In this document: positions 26,537-34,230 of the stretch, piece after piece | Layout of the letters: each line of letters starts with the position of its first letter | How positions within the stretch are numbered: position 1 is the first letter of the stretch | Program-made: the position numbers and the translations under genes | NCBI GenBank assembly: GCA_963725615.1 | Contig: CAVRZO010000013.1 | Location: 3,271-67,270 of the forward strand | Reading direction: 5' to 3' | Length of the DNA stretch: 64,000 nucleotides | Source of the DNA: JAIQFF01 sp963725615 | GTDB lineage: Bacteria > Acidobacteriota > Terriglobia > Terriglobales > Acidobacteriaceae | Notes under the pieces: model-generated | Databases searched by the model: none | The model's input: only the letters and a program-made list of their open reading frames with translations | What the model was told of the DNA's origin: nothing

Positions 26537-26914
26537 TCAGAACGGCATAACTCCGACTTCTTTTTCCACTTCGGCTGTGTCCACCATCACGATGGCATCC
26601 CAGGGGCAACCGTCCAGGAAGGAGCCATCCGGGCCCTTGCTGGTGCACTTGTTGCAGCCGATGCAGAGAATGGGATCGACCTGGATGCGGCCAAAGGGAG
26701 AATTGTCCTCGTCCGGGACCCAGAACATGCAGTCTTCGACCGGACAATACTCCACACATGCGGGTGAACCGGCGCAGCCAGTGCAGCATTCTGTGATTAC
26801 GGCCAGCTCTTTCGGTTTTTTCTTGCGCGCGGTTAGCAGACCCTTGGATCTGGGTTCGTGTTTGAACTCGTCGGGCACCATCCCGACGATTCCCCTGAGC
26901 GGTTCTTCAGGCAT
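26537..26914 (-). CDS. 4Fe-4S dicluster-type ferredoxin
   Basis: A 125-residue soluble protein with two groups of cysteines. The first is ECCTGCAGSPACVEYCPVED, the second LCIGCNKCTSKGPDG followed by DGCPWDAI, where the last Cys completes the cluster. This suggests two [4Fe-4S] centres with an atypical first binding loop. It probably acts as a small electron carrier; the partner is unknown. It is a single gene diverging from ssb. Its TGA stop lies in the same CGGTTCTCAG motif that ends the TPR gene at 5.5 kb. Confidence 0.8.
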   Translation of the reverse strand: MPEEPLRGIVGMVPDEFKHEPRSKGLLTARKKKPKELAVITECCTGCAGSPACVEYCPVEDCMFWVPDEDNSPFGRIQVDPILCIGCNKCTSKGPDGSFLDGCPWDAIVMVDTAEVEKEVGVMPF

Positions 26915-26938
26915 CGGGAGAATTATAGCTCAAAGAGC

Positions 26939-27005
26939 GGCGTCGGGCGTCAGACTTCAGACCTCCTCCCACTCCCGGAGGGCCGAGGTCCGACGCCCGA
27001 CGCCC
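26939..27005. repeat. GGCGTCGGGCGTC inverted repeat
   Basis: Left arm GGCGTCGGGCGTCAGACTTC, right arm GAGGTCCGACGCCCGACGCC, with a loop around ACTCCCGGAGGG. It lies between the divergent starts of the ferredoxin gene and ssb, upstream of the likely ssb promoter. Confidence 0.65.
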
Positions 27006-27043
27006 GCTTTGTTCATCCGTCACATCGCTATGCCGGGATTCTG

Positions 27044-27049
27044 GTATAG
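27044..27049 (+). promoter_or_regulatory. Candidate -10 box for ssb
   Basis: TATAGT in the context CTGGTATAGTGG, about 87 bases before the ssb start. The same CTGGTATAGT string stands just before the HEAT/lipoyl gene at 25.5 kb. No clear -35 partner is visible at ideal spacing. Confidence 0.35.
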
Positions 27050-27135
27050 TGGCCTTCCAGCCCCTAGAATTCCGTTTATTTTCCCGGCTCCCTGGTTTTA
27101 TACCCAAACAACAAGGGGCGGAAGGAGCAGCACTT

Positions 27136-27612
27136 ATGGCAGGCAAGAGTTTGAACCGCGTTACATTGATCGGCAATCTGGGCAAGGACCCCGAGGTAAA
27201 ATTCACTCCCAGCGGCACGCCGGTGGCAAAGATCGCGCTCGCTACCAACGAGCGCTTCAAGGACAAGAACGGCGAATGGCAGGACCGAACCGAGTGGCAC
27301 AACGTCGTGCTCTGGCAACGTCTGGCAGAGATTGCCGGTGAGTATCTGAAGAAGGGTGGCAAGGTGTACATCGAAGGCCGCCTGCAGACCCGCTCCTGGG
27401 ATGACAAGCAGACCAATCAGAAAAAGTACATGACGGAAGTTGTGGCCAGCGACCTGATTCTGCTGGGCGGCCGCGGCGAAGGCGGCGGTGGCGGAGATTT
27501 TGCAGGGGGCTCGCGCGGCGCCAGCGGAGGCAACAATTTCGATCAACGCACGCCGGAAGCGGAGCCAGCGACAGCTTCATCGCCGATCAGCGATGAAGAT
27601 ATTCCGTTCTAG
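27136..27612 (+). CDS. ssb: Single-stranded DNA-binding protein
   Basis: A 158-residue SSB with one OB fold (about residues 1-110, beginning SLNRVTLIGNLGKDPEVKF), a Gly-rich linker and the acidic tail DEDIPF that recruits replication and repair partners. It coats single-stranded DNA as a tetramer. AAGGAG lies eight bases before the ATG at 27136. A longer open frame upstream has no family similarity. It is not next to rpsF or rpsR here. Confidence 0.96.
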   Translation: MAGKSLNRVTLIGNLGKDPEVKFTPSGTPVAKIALATNERFKDKNGEWQDRTEWHNVVLWQRLAEIAGEYLKKGGKVYIEGRLQTRSWDDKQTNQKKYMTEVVASDLILLGGRGEGGGGGDFAGGSRGASGGNNFDQRTPEAEPATASSPISDEDIPF

Positions 27613-27733
27613 AAGTAGCCGTTGTCCATCAGAGGGTGCCCCATCTTTGCGCGCTCTTTGCGCAAAGGTGGGAGCCTCGACTGTTGACACTGAGATGCGT
27701 CCATCTTCAGATTCATATCTCAGACTGATACCT

Positions 27734-28399
27734 ATGAAACGCCTCATTACATCGGCCCTGCTTTGCACGCTTCTTTACCTGCCTCCCTCCGCGTTCGCCA
27801 AGCATCACCATCGCCACCATGACGACGATGCAACATCAGGCGGCAATTTCGATTACTACCTGCTGGCTCTCTCCTGGGCGCCCAACTACTGTGCCGGTCA
27901 TCCCAGCGACCATTCCAGCGAGTGCAGAATTGGCGGACACACCGCCTTCGTCCTACATGGCCTCTGGCCGCAAGCCAACAGCGGGGCACCGCCCATGTCG
28001 TGTTTGACCGCCCCTCCGGTGGCAACCGAAACTGTCGACCACATGCTTAACTTCATGCCCAGCCGCGGGCTGATCCAGCACGAATGGCAGGAACACGGCA
28101 CCTGTAGCGGCCTTTCAGCCCAGGAGTATTTCGCCAAGGCAGAGCAGGCGTTCCGGAACTTGCACGTCCCGGAGCAATATCAGAAGGTAGACCACGAGCG
28201 GCAGTTCAACGTATCGGATTTAGAAAAGAGTTTCGCCGAGGCCAACCATGCTCCACCGGAGGCCTTCCGCGTTTCCTGCCATGCCGGAGCACTGGTCAGC
28301 CTCGAAGTCTGCGTGGACAAGAACCTGCAGTATCAAAGCTGCACTCAGAGCGTGCGAGAATGTCCGGTAAATCAGGTGGACATGCGTCCGCCGCAATAG
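27734..28399 (+). CDS. Secreted RNase T2 family endoribonuclease
   Basis: A 221-residue exported RNase. A signal peptide (residues 1-22, ending SAFA) is followed by a short His/Asp-rich segment KHHHRHHDDD that may bind metal. The two active-site motifs are FVLHGLWPQ and HEWQEHGTC, giving both catalytic His residues and the Glu/Lys neighbourhood. Six or more Cys suggest disulfides, as expected for a periplasmic or extracellular enzyme. It breaks RNA to 2',3'-cyclic nucleotides, probably for nutrient use. The PCD gene follows 14 bases downstream. Confidence 0.9.
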   Translation: MKRLITSALLCTLLYLPPSAFAKHHHRHHDDDATSGGNFDYYLLALSWAPNYCAGHPSDHSSECRIGGHTAFVLHGLWPQANSGAPPMSCLTAPPVATETVDHMLNFMPSRGLIQHEWQEHGTCSGLSAQEYFAKAEQAFRNLHVPEQYQKVDHERQFNVSDLEKSFAEANHAPPEAFRVSCHAGALVSLEVCVDKNLQYQSCTQSVRECPVNQVDMRPPQ

Positions 28400-28413
28400 A
28401 AGAGGCACCCGCC

Positions 28414-28749
28414 ATGCCCGAAGATCTCGCCAGCCAGACCTGCGTACCCTGCCGCGGAGGTGTACCTCCGATGAAGGGTGAGGAACTGCGACGTATCCAG
28501 CAACAGGTTCCGAAGTGGAATGTGGTCAACGAGCACCACATCACCCGGACATTTACCTTTCCCGATTTCAAGCAAGCGCTCGACTTTGTAAATCGGGTGG
28601 GAGAGGTCGCGGAACAAGAGGGACATCATCCCGACATCCTGCTGACGTGGGGCAAAGCGGAAATTACCATGTGGACGCACAAGATTGACGGCCTCACGCA
28701 AAGCGATTTCATCATGGCGGCCAAGATCGACAAACTTTTGCCGGCGTAA
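28414..28749 (+). CDS. phhB: Pterin-4a-carbinolamine dehydratase
   Basis: A 111-residue PCD/DCoH-like enzyme. The active-site motif EGHHPDILLTW and the C-terminal MWTHKIDGLTQSDF match the family. It recycles 4a-hydroxytetrahydropterin. The N-terminus has CVPCRGGVPP, a short Cys-containing lead seen in many bacterial members. The ATG at 28414 is chosen because an earlier in-frame ATG (28360) lies within the RNase gene. No aromatic hydroxylase is near, so its pathway is open. Confidence 0.9.
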   Translation: MPEDLASQTCVPCRGGVPPMKGEELRRIQQQVPKWNVVNEHHITRTFTFPDFKQALDFVNRVGEVAEQEGHHPDILLTWGKAEITMWTHKIDGLTQSDFIMAAKIDKLLPA

Positions 28750-28753
28750 CGGA

Positions 28754-28896
28754 CTACGTGGGGACAGCCGACCCCGGCTGTTCGGCTGAGCGAAGCTCAG
28801 CGGGATGTTTAGCACTTCTTCGCAACCCTTCATCCTCAGTAGAACCCTGCCGAGCGTTGCTCGGCCTGGACGGGTCGGAGACCCGTCCCCACACAG
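28754..28896. repeat. Type D-like inverted repeat, copy 4
   Basis: Opens CTACGTGGGGACAGCC and closes GGGTCGGAGACCCGTCCCCAC, with inner pieces GGCTGAGCGAAGCTCAGC and GCCGAGCGTTGCTCGGC. It fills the gap between PCD and the end of the MFS gene. Confidence 0.7.
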
Positions 28897-28917
28897 TCCG
28901 TGCCGAGGTTCACCTTC

Positions 28918-30234
28918 CTAGCCGACTTCGGCCGATACTGCCCTTGGCTTTCCGATCTTCATGGCCCAGGCCCACAACAGCGCTGGAAAAATCATGATGA
29001 GCCCGGTGACTGACGCCACCATTCGCGCCGAAACTCCCCGATCCAGAAAGAGTCCACACACATAAGCGCCAATGGCGATGGTCAGCATGGAGAAACCGAG
29101 ATCGGCGGAAAAGACGCGCCCGCGGAAGCGGTCTTCCGTGTTGAACTGCAACAGCGTGGTGGAAAAGACCCAGACTGTTGATCCTCCGCAATGGGCCAGC
29201 ATGATCCACAGGCACGCCACCCACACATTCGGCGCCGTCCCCAGGCCAAAGTATCCGGCACCAATTGTCAGGTAGCCAAACAGAATGCCCAGCCGCAGTC
29301 GGTTGTCAGAGTGGCCCGCCCATCGGGCAGAAAACAGGGGCCCCATGACGGCGCCGATGCCGCGGGCCCCCAACAGCAGGCTCATGCCCAGCATGGCGCC
29401 TCGCTGCGGATCGATCCCGTGCACCTGCACGTGAAAATACTGGTGTCCCATGACGGTAAAGAGCACCCAACTGGGGCCAATCATGAGTTCGCCGGCCTTG
29501 GCGAATACCGCAGCCAGTAACCGGCGATCTTGACGAACGTAGCGCATGCCCTCTACCACCGGGGAAAGATCAATCGCATCACGAAGGCGCAACGGACCTG
29601 ACGCCTGGGCATGCGGTTCAGCAAAGCTCATTCCACGAATCAGGATCGCTGACACCAGAAATGACAGGGCGTTCAGCACGAACACAGCATCGCGGCCGAG
29701 CAACGCGGCTACTACTCCCCCCACAGACGCGCCAATCAGCAGATTGACCGACCATGTCGCCGAGGAAAGTGTGTTGGCCACCAGCACGTCTTCCCGGGCA
29801 GTGATATTCGGGACCACTGCCGTTCGGGCCGGCTCGAAAAACGCCGCCATCAGCGTCTCAAGCAGCAACAGAGGATAGACCAACCACACGGTGGAGCGCG
29901 AGCGCACCAGCAACATGGCGAAGACGATCACCATCCGCACCAGGTCGGCTGTGATCATCACTCGCTTCCGGCGCACGCGGTCGTTGACTACGCCGGCCGC
30001 AGGACCAACAAAAAACTGGGGAAGGACCTGCAGCACCAAGGCCAGGGCCACCGAGCTCGCCCGGCCGGTCAGTTGCAGCAGCAGACTGTAAATCGCCAGG
30101 GTATAAAACCAGTCGCCCAATTCGCTGACGATCTGTGCCAGCCACAGCCGCCTGAAGTTGCGGTTGCGGCGCACGAGCCGTAAATACGCGGACAGTGAGA
30201 TCGACGTGGATGCGCGCTCGGGTTGCGGGTCCAT
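28918..30234 (-). CDS. MFS exporter (MFS_3/EntS-like)
   Basis: A 438-residue major facilitator with 12 predicted helices. The first segment RNRNFRRLWLAQIVSELGDWF and the cytoplasmic loop GVVNDRVRRKRVMI are typical of the EntS-like MFS_3 group, which export siderophores or drugs. No siderophore genes are near. ATG 30234 is used because the longer frame upstream runs through a type E repeat. It is divergent from cyaY. Confidence 0.85.
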   Translation of the reverse strand: MDPQPERASTSISLSAYLRLVRRNRNFRRLWLAQIVSELGDWFYTLAIYSLLLQLTGRASSVALALVLQVLPQFFVGPAAGVVNDRVRRKRVMITADLVRMVIVFAMLLVRSRSTVWLVYPLLLLETLMAAFFEPARTAVVPNITAREDVLVANTLSSATWSVNLLIGASVGGVVAALLGRDAVFVLNALSFLVSAILIRGMSFAEPHAQASGPLRLRDAIDLSPVVEGMRYVRQDRRLLAAVFAKAGELMIGPSWVLFTVMGHQYFHVQVHGIDPQRGAMLGMSLLLGARGIGAVMGPLFSARWAGHSDNRLRLGILFGYLTIGAGYFGLGTAPNVWVACLWIMLAHCGGSTVWVFSTTLLQFNTEDRFRGRVFSADLGFSMLTIAIGAYVCGLFLDRGVSARMVASVTGLIMIFPALLWAWAMKIGKPRAVSAEVG

Positions 30235-30246
30235 GGGTTTTAGCCG

Positions 30247-30343
30247 GTGGTCGTTGGTCGTTGGCAAAAGCCAGGCCTGACAATTCTGAAGCGAACGCCG
30301 AAAACGTGGGGCCAACGACCAAGGGCCAACGACCAACGACGGT
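30247..30343. repeat. Type E inverted repeat, copy 3
   Basis: Left GTGGTCGTTGGTCGTTGGC and right GCCAACGACCAAGGGCCAAC with GACCAACGAC following, and a non-conserved centre. It lies between the divergent MFS and cyaY genes, so any shared promoter must be inside or next to it. Confidence 0.7.
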
Positions 30344-30354
30344 GTTCTTGCGAC

Positions 30355-30360
30355 TATAAT
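30355..30360 (+). promoter_or_regulatory. Candidate -10 box for cyaY
   Basis: TATAAT lies only six bases before the cyaY ATG (GACTATAATCTACCCATG). Transcription from here would give a leaderless or nearly leaderless mRNA. Confidence 0.45.
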
Positions 30361-30366
30361 CTACCC

Positions 30367-30699
30367 ATGCTTGATGAAAACGATTTTCGCAAGCGGGCCG
30401 ATGCCGCGCTGGAATCCTTGAAGAAGGCACTCATGCACGCCGAGGAGTCGTCCGACATCGAAGTGGAAGACCAGTCCGGCGCGCTGCATATTTCGTTCGA
30501 CGACCGCAGCAAGTTCGTCATCTCTCCCAATGCTCCGGTGCGGCAGATCTGGATTTCTGCTCTGGCCACCAGTTTTAAACTGGACTGGTCGAACCCGGAT
30601 CAGGATTTTGTGTTGTCTAAGACGGGAGAAAAGCTCAAAGTCCTGGTTGCGCGATTGATCAACCAGCAACTGGGTGAGGAACTCGTCACCCTGGCGTAA
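30367..30699 (+). CDS. cyaY: Frataxin-like iron protein CyaY
   Basis: A 110-residue frataxin homologue. The acidic first helix (DENDFRKRADAALESL...EESSDIEVED) and the beta-sheet segment VISPNAPVRQIWISAL match the family. Frataxins bind iron and modulate iron-sulfur cluster assembly. The neighbours on each side read the other way, so it is transcribed alone. No isc or suf genes are in the window. Confidence 0.88.
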   Translation: MLDENDFRKRADAALESLKKALMHAEESSDIEVEDQSGALHISFDDRSKFVISPNAPVRQIWISALATSFKLDWSNPDQDFVLSKTGEKLKVLVARLINQQLGEELVTLA

Positions 30700-30703
30700 A
30701 CCG

Positions 30704-31765
30704 CTAGGCGCCGGAAAGCGTCTGCCTCAGGTGGGTTGCAATCTGCTTGCCGTGGAACCTTCCGTTTTCGATGAATATTTCGTTTGTTCTTGACCCCGCC
30801 ACGATTACTCCAGCCACGTAAATCCCCGGCACGTTGCTTTCCAGCGAAAGCGGATCACACACCGGACGGCACTGTTCGGCGGAGAGTTCGATCCCCATCG
30901 AACGCAGGAAATCGTAGTCAGGATGGTAACCGGTCATGGCGAAGACAAAATCGTTCATCAATTGGACCGGGCCTTCTGGAGTTTCGAGGTTGACGTAGTC
31001 GGCTCCAATTTCCACGACCGTGCTGCCGAAGTAGGCAGCAATTTCGCGGTTCTTGATGCGGTTCTCGATGTCCGGCAAAATCCAGTATTTGACGTGGTTA
31101 TGCAATTTTGACCCGCGATGTACCAGGGTCACGCGCGCCCCATGGCGCCAGAGATCAAGAGCGGAAATGGCGGCGGAGTTCTTTCCTCCAATGACCACGA
31201 CATCCATGTCGAAAAATGGATGGGGTTCGCGATAGTAGTGGAAAACCTTGGGGAGATCTTCGCCGGGAATATTCAGCGGGTTGGACAAGTCATAGTAACC
31301 CGTCGAAACAATCAGCTTGCGGGTGCGATAGTCGTAGATCCGGCCCAGGCTGTCGGTCGCGGTAATTTGAAAATTGTTGTCACTCCCCATCACCGTCTTC
31401 ACCCACTGGTACTGGCGGACATCGAGGTGATAGTGCTCGGTAACTTTGCGGTAGTACTCGAGCGCCTCCTCCCGGGTAGGCTTCTGGTGGGCGGTGCTGA
31501 AGGGGATGTCGCCGATCTCCAGCAGCTCAGGTGTGGTGAAGAACGACATGTTGGCGGGATAGTTGTAGATCGAATTCACCACGCAGCCCTTGTCGATGGC
31601 GATGGTTTTGAAGCCGGCGCGCTGGGCCTCGATGGCGCAGGCCAGTCCGGTAGGGCCGGCGCCGATTACGACAACATCGGCAGACGTATCTGCCTCGCCT
31701 TTGCTCTGCGGACGCGGAAGGGTATCGGGAATCTGTTGAGTCGCACCGGAAATCTGTTTGGTCAC
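30704..31765 (-). CDS. ypdA: YpdA-like bacillithiol disulfide reductase
   Basis: A flavoprotein of about 353 residues with two Rossmann motifs: VVVIGAGPTGLACAIEA for FAD and VVVIGGKNSAAISALDL for NAD(P)H. There is no CxxC redox pair as in thioredoxin reductase, which fits the YpdA family that recycles oxidised bacillithiol. The sequence IDKGCVVNSIYNYP contains the conserved Cys of YpdA. bshA at 1.6 kb supports this role. The start is GTG 31765, or TTG 31768 one codon earlier. Confidence 0.85.
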   Translation of the reverse strand: MTKQISGATQQIPDTLPRPQSKGEADTSADVVVIGAGPTGLACAIEAQRAGFKTIAIDKGCVVNSIYNYPANMSFFTTPELLEIGDIPFSTAHQKPTREEALEYYRKVTEHYHLDVRQYQWVKTVMGSDNNFQITATDSLGRIYDYRTRKLIVSTGYYDLSNPLNIPGEDLPKVFHYYREPHPFFDMDVVVIGGKNSAAISALDLWRHGARVTLVHRGSKLHNHVKYWILPDIENRIKNREIAAYFGSTVVEIGADYVNLETPEGPVQLMNDFVFAMTGYHPDYDFLRSMGIELSAEQCRPVCDPLSLESNVPGIYVAGVIVAGSRTNEIFIENGRFHGKQIATHLRQTLSGA

Positions 31766-31921
31766 CAAATCATCGTCTCAGCTGAAGAAGTAGGCTGGCC
31801 TTGGAAGCTAACGATTCTAGCATGCAGGAAAGATAGGTTGTGTGGGCTGACACACCTGTCCGGCGCTTTTGAAGTTTCGATGTCAAGGGTTGCTCGGTCC
31901 CCGACGGACTATCTGCAAACT

Positions 31922-32075
31922 GTCATCCCAAGCGCAATCGAGGGACCTTGAGTTCCTGTGCCCGTTGGCGGATGCGTTTGTGACGCGCGTCACATTTCGT
32001 GGCGTATGCCAGGCGCAAGGTCCCTTGACTGCGCGGGGATTCGCTTTGCGAATCTCCTGCTCCGCTCGGGATGAC
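31922..32075. repeat. GTCATCC-type inverted-repeat element (type B), copy 2
   Basis: A 154-base element with ends GTCATCCCAAGCG and CGCTCGGGATGAC, inner arms TCGAGGGACCTTG and CAAGGTCCCTTGA, and a core CACATTTCGTGGCG that recurs in copy 3 as CGCATTTCGTGGAC. The palindrome GTGACGCGCGTCAC lies inside it. Confidence 0.85.
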
Positions 32076-32159
32076 AGGTAGCGGGAATGGTTCCGTTGCG
32101 AAGCTTTGCGGAGTACTTTGCGGCAGGACCCGTCTCCGCTTCGTGACTCTCGTCCGCGT

Positions 32160-32165
32160 TATAAT
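32160..32165 (+). promoter_or_regulatory. Candidate -10 box for fumC
   Basis: TATAAT in GCGTTATAATGCCCGG, 31 bases before the fumC ATG. A TTCGTG hexamer lies 14 bases further up, too close to be a good -35. Confidence 0.4.
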
Positions 32166-32195
32166 GCCCGGTTGCCCTAATCGGCACGAACCTAC

Positions 32196-33599
32196 ATGGC
32201 GGCGCCCCTTAAACCGAAGACTCGCACTGAATCCGACAGCATGGGACAAATCGAGGTCCCGGCCCACGTTTATTGGGGCGCTCAGACGCAGCGCTCGCTC
32301 CTGCATTTCAACATTGGCCGCGACACCATGCCGCCGGAGCTGATTCGCGCCTTTGGCATCCTCAAGAAGGCCTGCGCGCTGGTGAACCAGGACCTGGGCA
32401 AGCTTCCCGCCGACAAAGCCAAGCTTATCGTGGAGGCCGCCGACGAAGTCATCGCCGGCAAGCTTGACGACCAGTTTCCTCTGCGTATCTGGCAGACCGG
32501 CAGCGGCACGCAGACCAACATGAACGTGAACGAGGTCATCGCCAACCGCGCCATCGAGCTGGCAGGAGGCAAACTGGGATCGAAGAAGCCGATTCATCCC
32601 AACGATGACGTCAACATGTCGCAGTCGTCAAACGACACCTTCCCCACTGCGATGCATATCGCAGCGGCGGAACGGGTAAAGCATGCGCTGATTCCGGCGA
32701 TCCAGACCGTGCACGATGCGATTGCAGTCAAGGCAAAAGAATTCGGCGACATCGTCAAGATCGGCCGAACCCACCTGCAGGATGCCGTTCCCCTCACTTT
32801 CGGACAGGAGTTCGGTGGGTGGGCCAGTCTGCTGGAGCGCGACATCAAACGCCTGCACCAGGCCCTCGACGGGCTTTACGACCTGGCCATCGGCGGAACC
32901 GCCGTGGGCACGGGATTGAACGCGCATCCGGAATTTGCCGAACGCGCCGCGAGGAAGATTGCTGAACTTACGGGACTTCCCTTCCGCTCCCATCCGAACA
33001 AGTTCGCGGCGCTTTCGGCGCACGACGAAATCGTCTTCGCCCAGGGCGCGATGGAAACGCTGGCCGCTTCGCTGATGAAAATCTCGAACGACATCCGCTG
33101 GCTCGCTTCCGGTCCGCGCTCAGGCCTGGGTGAACTCATCATCCCGGAGAACGAACCTGGGTCTTCGATCATGCCCGGCAAGGTGAATCCCACGCAGTGC
33201 GAGGCCATGACCATGGTCTGCGTACAGGTGCACGGCGCCACGGCTGCAGTCGGCTTCGCCGGCTCACAAGGCAATTTCCAGTTGAATGTTTATAAGCCGG
33301 TGATCATTTACAACTTTCTGCACTCGGTTACTTTGATCACGGACGCCTGCCACGGATACGTCGAGTACATGCTCAAGGGCATCGAGGTGGATCGAGCCAA
33401 GGTGCATGCGCACCTGAAGAACTCCCTGATGCTGGTGACTGCCCTGACTCCGAAGATTGGATACGACAAGGCAGCAAAGATCGCCCACACCGCCCACGTG
33501 GATCACAGCAGCCTGCGCGAGGCGGCGCTGAAGCTTGGATACCTTACGGAAGCGGAGTTCGATCAACTGATGCAGCCGGAGAAGATGACGCGGCCGTAG
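32196..33599 (+). CDS. fumC: Class II fumarate hydratase
   Basis: A 467-residue iron-independent fumarase of the citric acid cycle. Family motifs are TGSGTQTNMNVNEVI, the catalytic His in GRTHLQDAVPLTFGQE, and the signature loop GSSIMPGKVNPTQCEA with the active Ser. Related aspartase is less likely because the GTQTNMN segment and the overall spacing fit FumC. It starts with ATG and is followed closely by the convergent mazF gene. Together with the isocitrate dehydrogenase at 10 kb it is one of two citric-cycle genes here. Confidence 0.94.
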   Translation: MAAPLKPKTRTESDSMGQIEVPAHVYWGAQTQRSLLHFNIGRDTMPPELIRAFGILKKACALVNQDLGKLPADKAKLIVEAADEVIAGKLDDQFPLRIWQTGSGTQTNMNVNEVIANRAIELAGGKLGSKKPIHPNDDVNMSQSSNDTFPTAMHIAAAERVKHALIPAIQTVHDAIAVKAKEFGDIVKIGRTHLQDAVPLTFGQEFGGWASLLERDIKRLHQALDGLYDLAIGGTAVGTGLNAHPEFAERAARKIAELTGLPFRSHPNKFAALSAHDEIVFAQGAMETLAASLMKISNDIRWLASGPRSGLGELIIPENEPGSSIMPGKVNPTQCEAMTMVCVQVHGATAAVGFAGSQGNFQLNVYKPVIIYNFLHSVTLITDACHGYVEYMLKGIEVDRAKVHAHLKNSLMLVTALTPKIGYDKAAKIAHTAHVDHSSLREAALKLGYLTEAEFDQLMQPEKMTRP

Positions 33600-33604
33600 A
33601 AGGA

Positions 33605-33952
33605 CTATGTTTCGGCAAGGCCAAGCAGTGCCACCAGGCGCTCCCGAACCGCCTTCATAATCTCCGCCGGCGCCGTCTCGGTGTATTTGGAATTGCGTGC
33701 CCGCCAGTCAACGTTCTTGATCGAGTCAGCGAGAACAACTCCCGTCGTTTTCATCCGAGCTGGAAATTGGACTTCGAACGGGTAGCCCTTCGCCTGATTG
33801 GTAATGGGAACCACGACTGCAAGTCCAGTTTTTGCGTTGTAACTCTTAGGCGAAAGCACGAGCGCCGGACGCCAACCACCCTGCTCGTGACCTGTTCGGG
33901 GATCCAGATCTATCTTGATGATGTCCCCTGCATCGGGAACGTAAGCGGCCAC
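33605..33952 (-). CDS. mazF: MazF-type endoribonuclease toxin
   Basis: A 115-residue PemK/MazF toxin. The N-terminal GDIIKIDLDPRTGHEQGGWRP carries the conserved Asp and the GxEQxGxRP-like loop, and the middle has VVVPITNQAKGYPFEV. TGVVLADSIKNVDW contains the family Asp. MazF cleaves mRNA at short motifs when free of its antitoxin. It starts at GTG that shares one base with the mazE stop (TAGTG), so translation is coupled. Confidence 0.92.
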   Translation of the reverse strand: MAAYVPDAGDIIKIDLDPRTGHEQGGWRPALVLSPKSYNAKTGLAVVVPITNQAKGYPFEVQFPARMKTTGVVLADSIKNVDWRARNSKYTETAPAEIMKAVRERLVALLGLAET

Positions 33953-34200
33953 TACCAGACTTCCTTGCCGATCGCGTTGGACCAGTCTTGCTCCGAGTGG
34001 CGATTTTTTCGAGTAATGCCCGCGATCAGGGACTCGATTGTCGGCTTCGGACTCACCGACTCAATGGTGATGCGGCCTTCCTGGACGTGAATCTTGAGCT
34101 CGTCGCCTTCCTGCAGGCCCGCCTGCTCAACCACGGCTTTAGGAATCCGAACCGCCTGACTGTTACCCCACTTGACCAGTTGCGCGCGAGTGGCTGGCAT
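33952..34200 (-). CDS. mazE: MazE-type antitoxin (AbrB/SpoVT fold)
   Basis: An 82-residue antitoxin. The N-terminal swapped-hairpin DNA-binding domain reads LVKWGNSQAVRIPKAVVEQA. The C-terminal tail (about residues 50-82) is the expected toxin-wrapping segment. It represses its own operon and neutralises MazF. A two-site palindrome lies immediately upstream. Confidence 0.92.
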   Translation of the reverse strand: MPATRAQLVKWGNSQAVRIPKAVVEQAGLQEGDELKIHVQEGRITIESVSPKPTIESLIAGITRKNRHSEQDWSNAIGKEVW

Positions 34201-34207
34201 TTGTTAA

Positions 34208-34227
34208 GTATATACTTACGTATATAC
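34208..34227. promoter_or_regulatory. Probable mazEF operator, two GTATATAC half-palindromes
   Basis: GTATATAC occurs twice, at 34208-34215 and 34220-34227, with centres 12 bases apart, just before mazE. The first lies in a perfect 12-base palindrome, AAGTATATACTT. The spacing fits an AbrB-fold antitoxin binding as a repressor. The sites overlap the last codons of the DMT gene only at its distal edge or not at all. Confidence 0.65.
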
Positions 34228-34230
34228 ATA

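Larger units (their letters stand above)
31769..32195. other. 427-base gene-free stretch
   Basis: The gap between divergent ypdA and fumC contains a type B repeat (31922-32075) and a TATAAT box at 32160-32165, 31 bases before the fumC start. The first ~150 bases next to ypdA hold no motif I can name. Confidence 0.5.

Noticed and set aside
26577..27341. 254-codon plus-strand frame across the ferredoxin and ssb region
   Set aside because: It is antisense to the ferredoxin cysteines and then out of frame with ssb.
31980..31993. Perfect palindrome GTGACGCGCGTCAC resembling a CRP/FNR-type operator
   Set aside because: It lies in the interior of a type B repeat and is better explained as part of that element.
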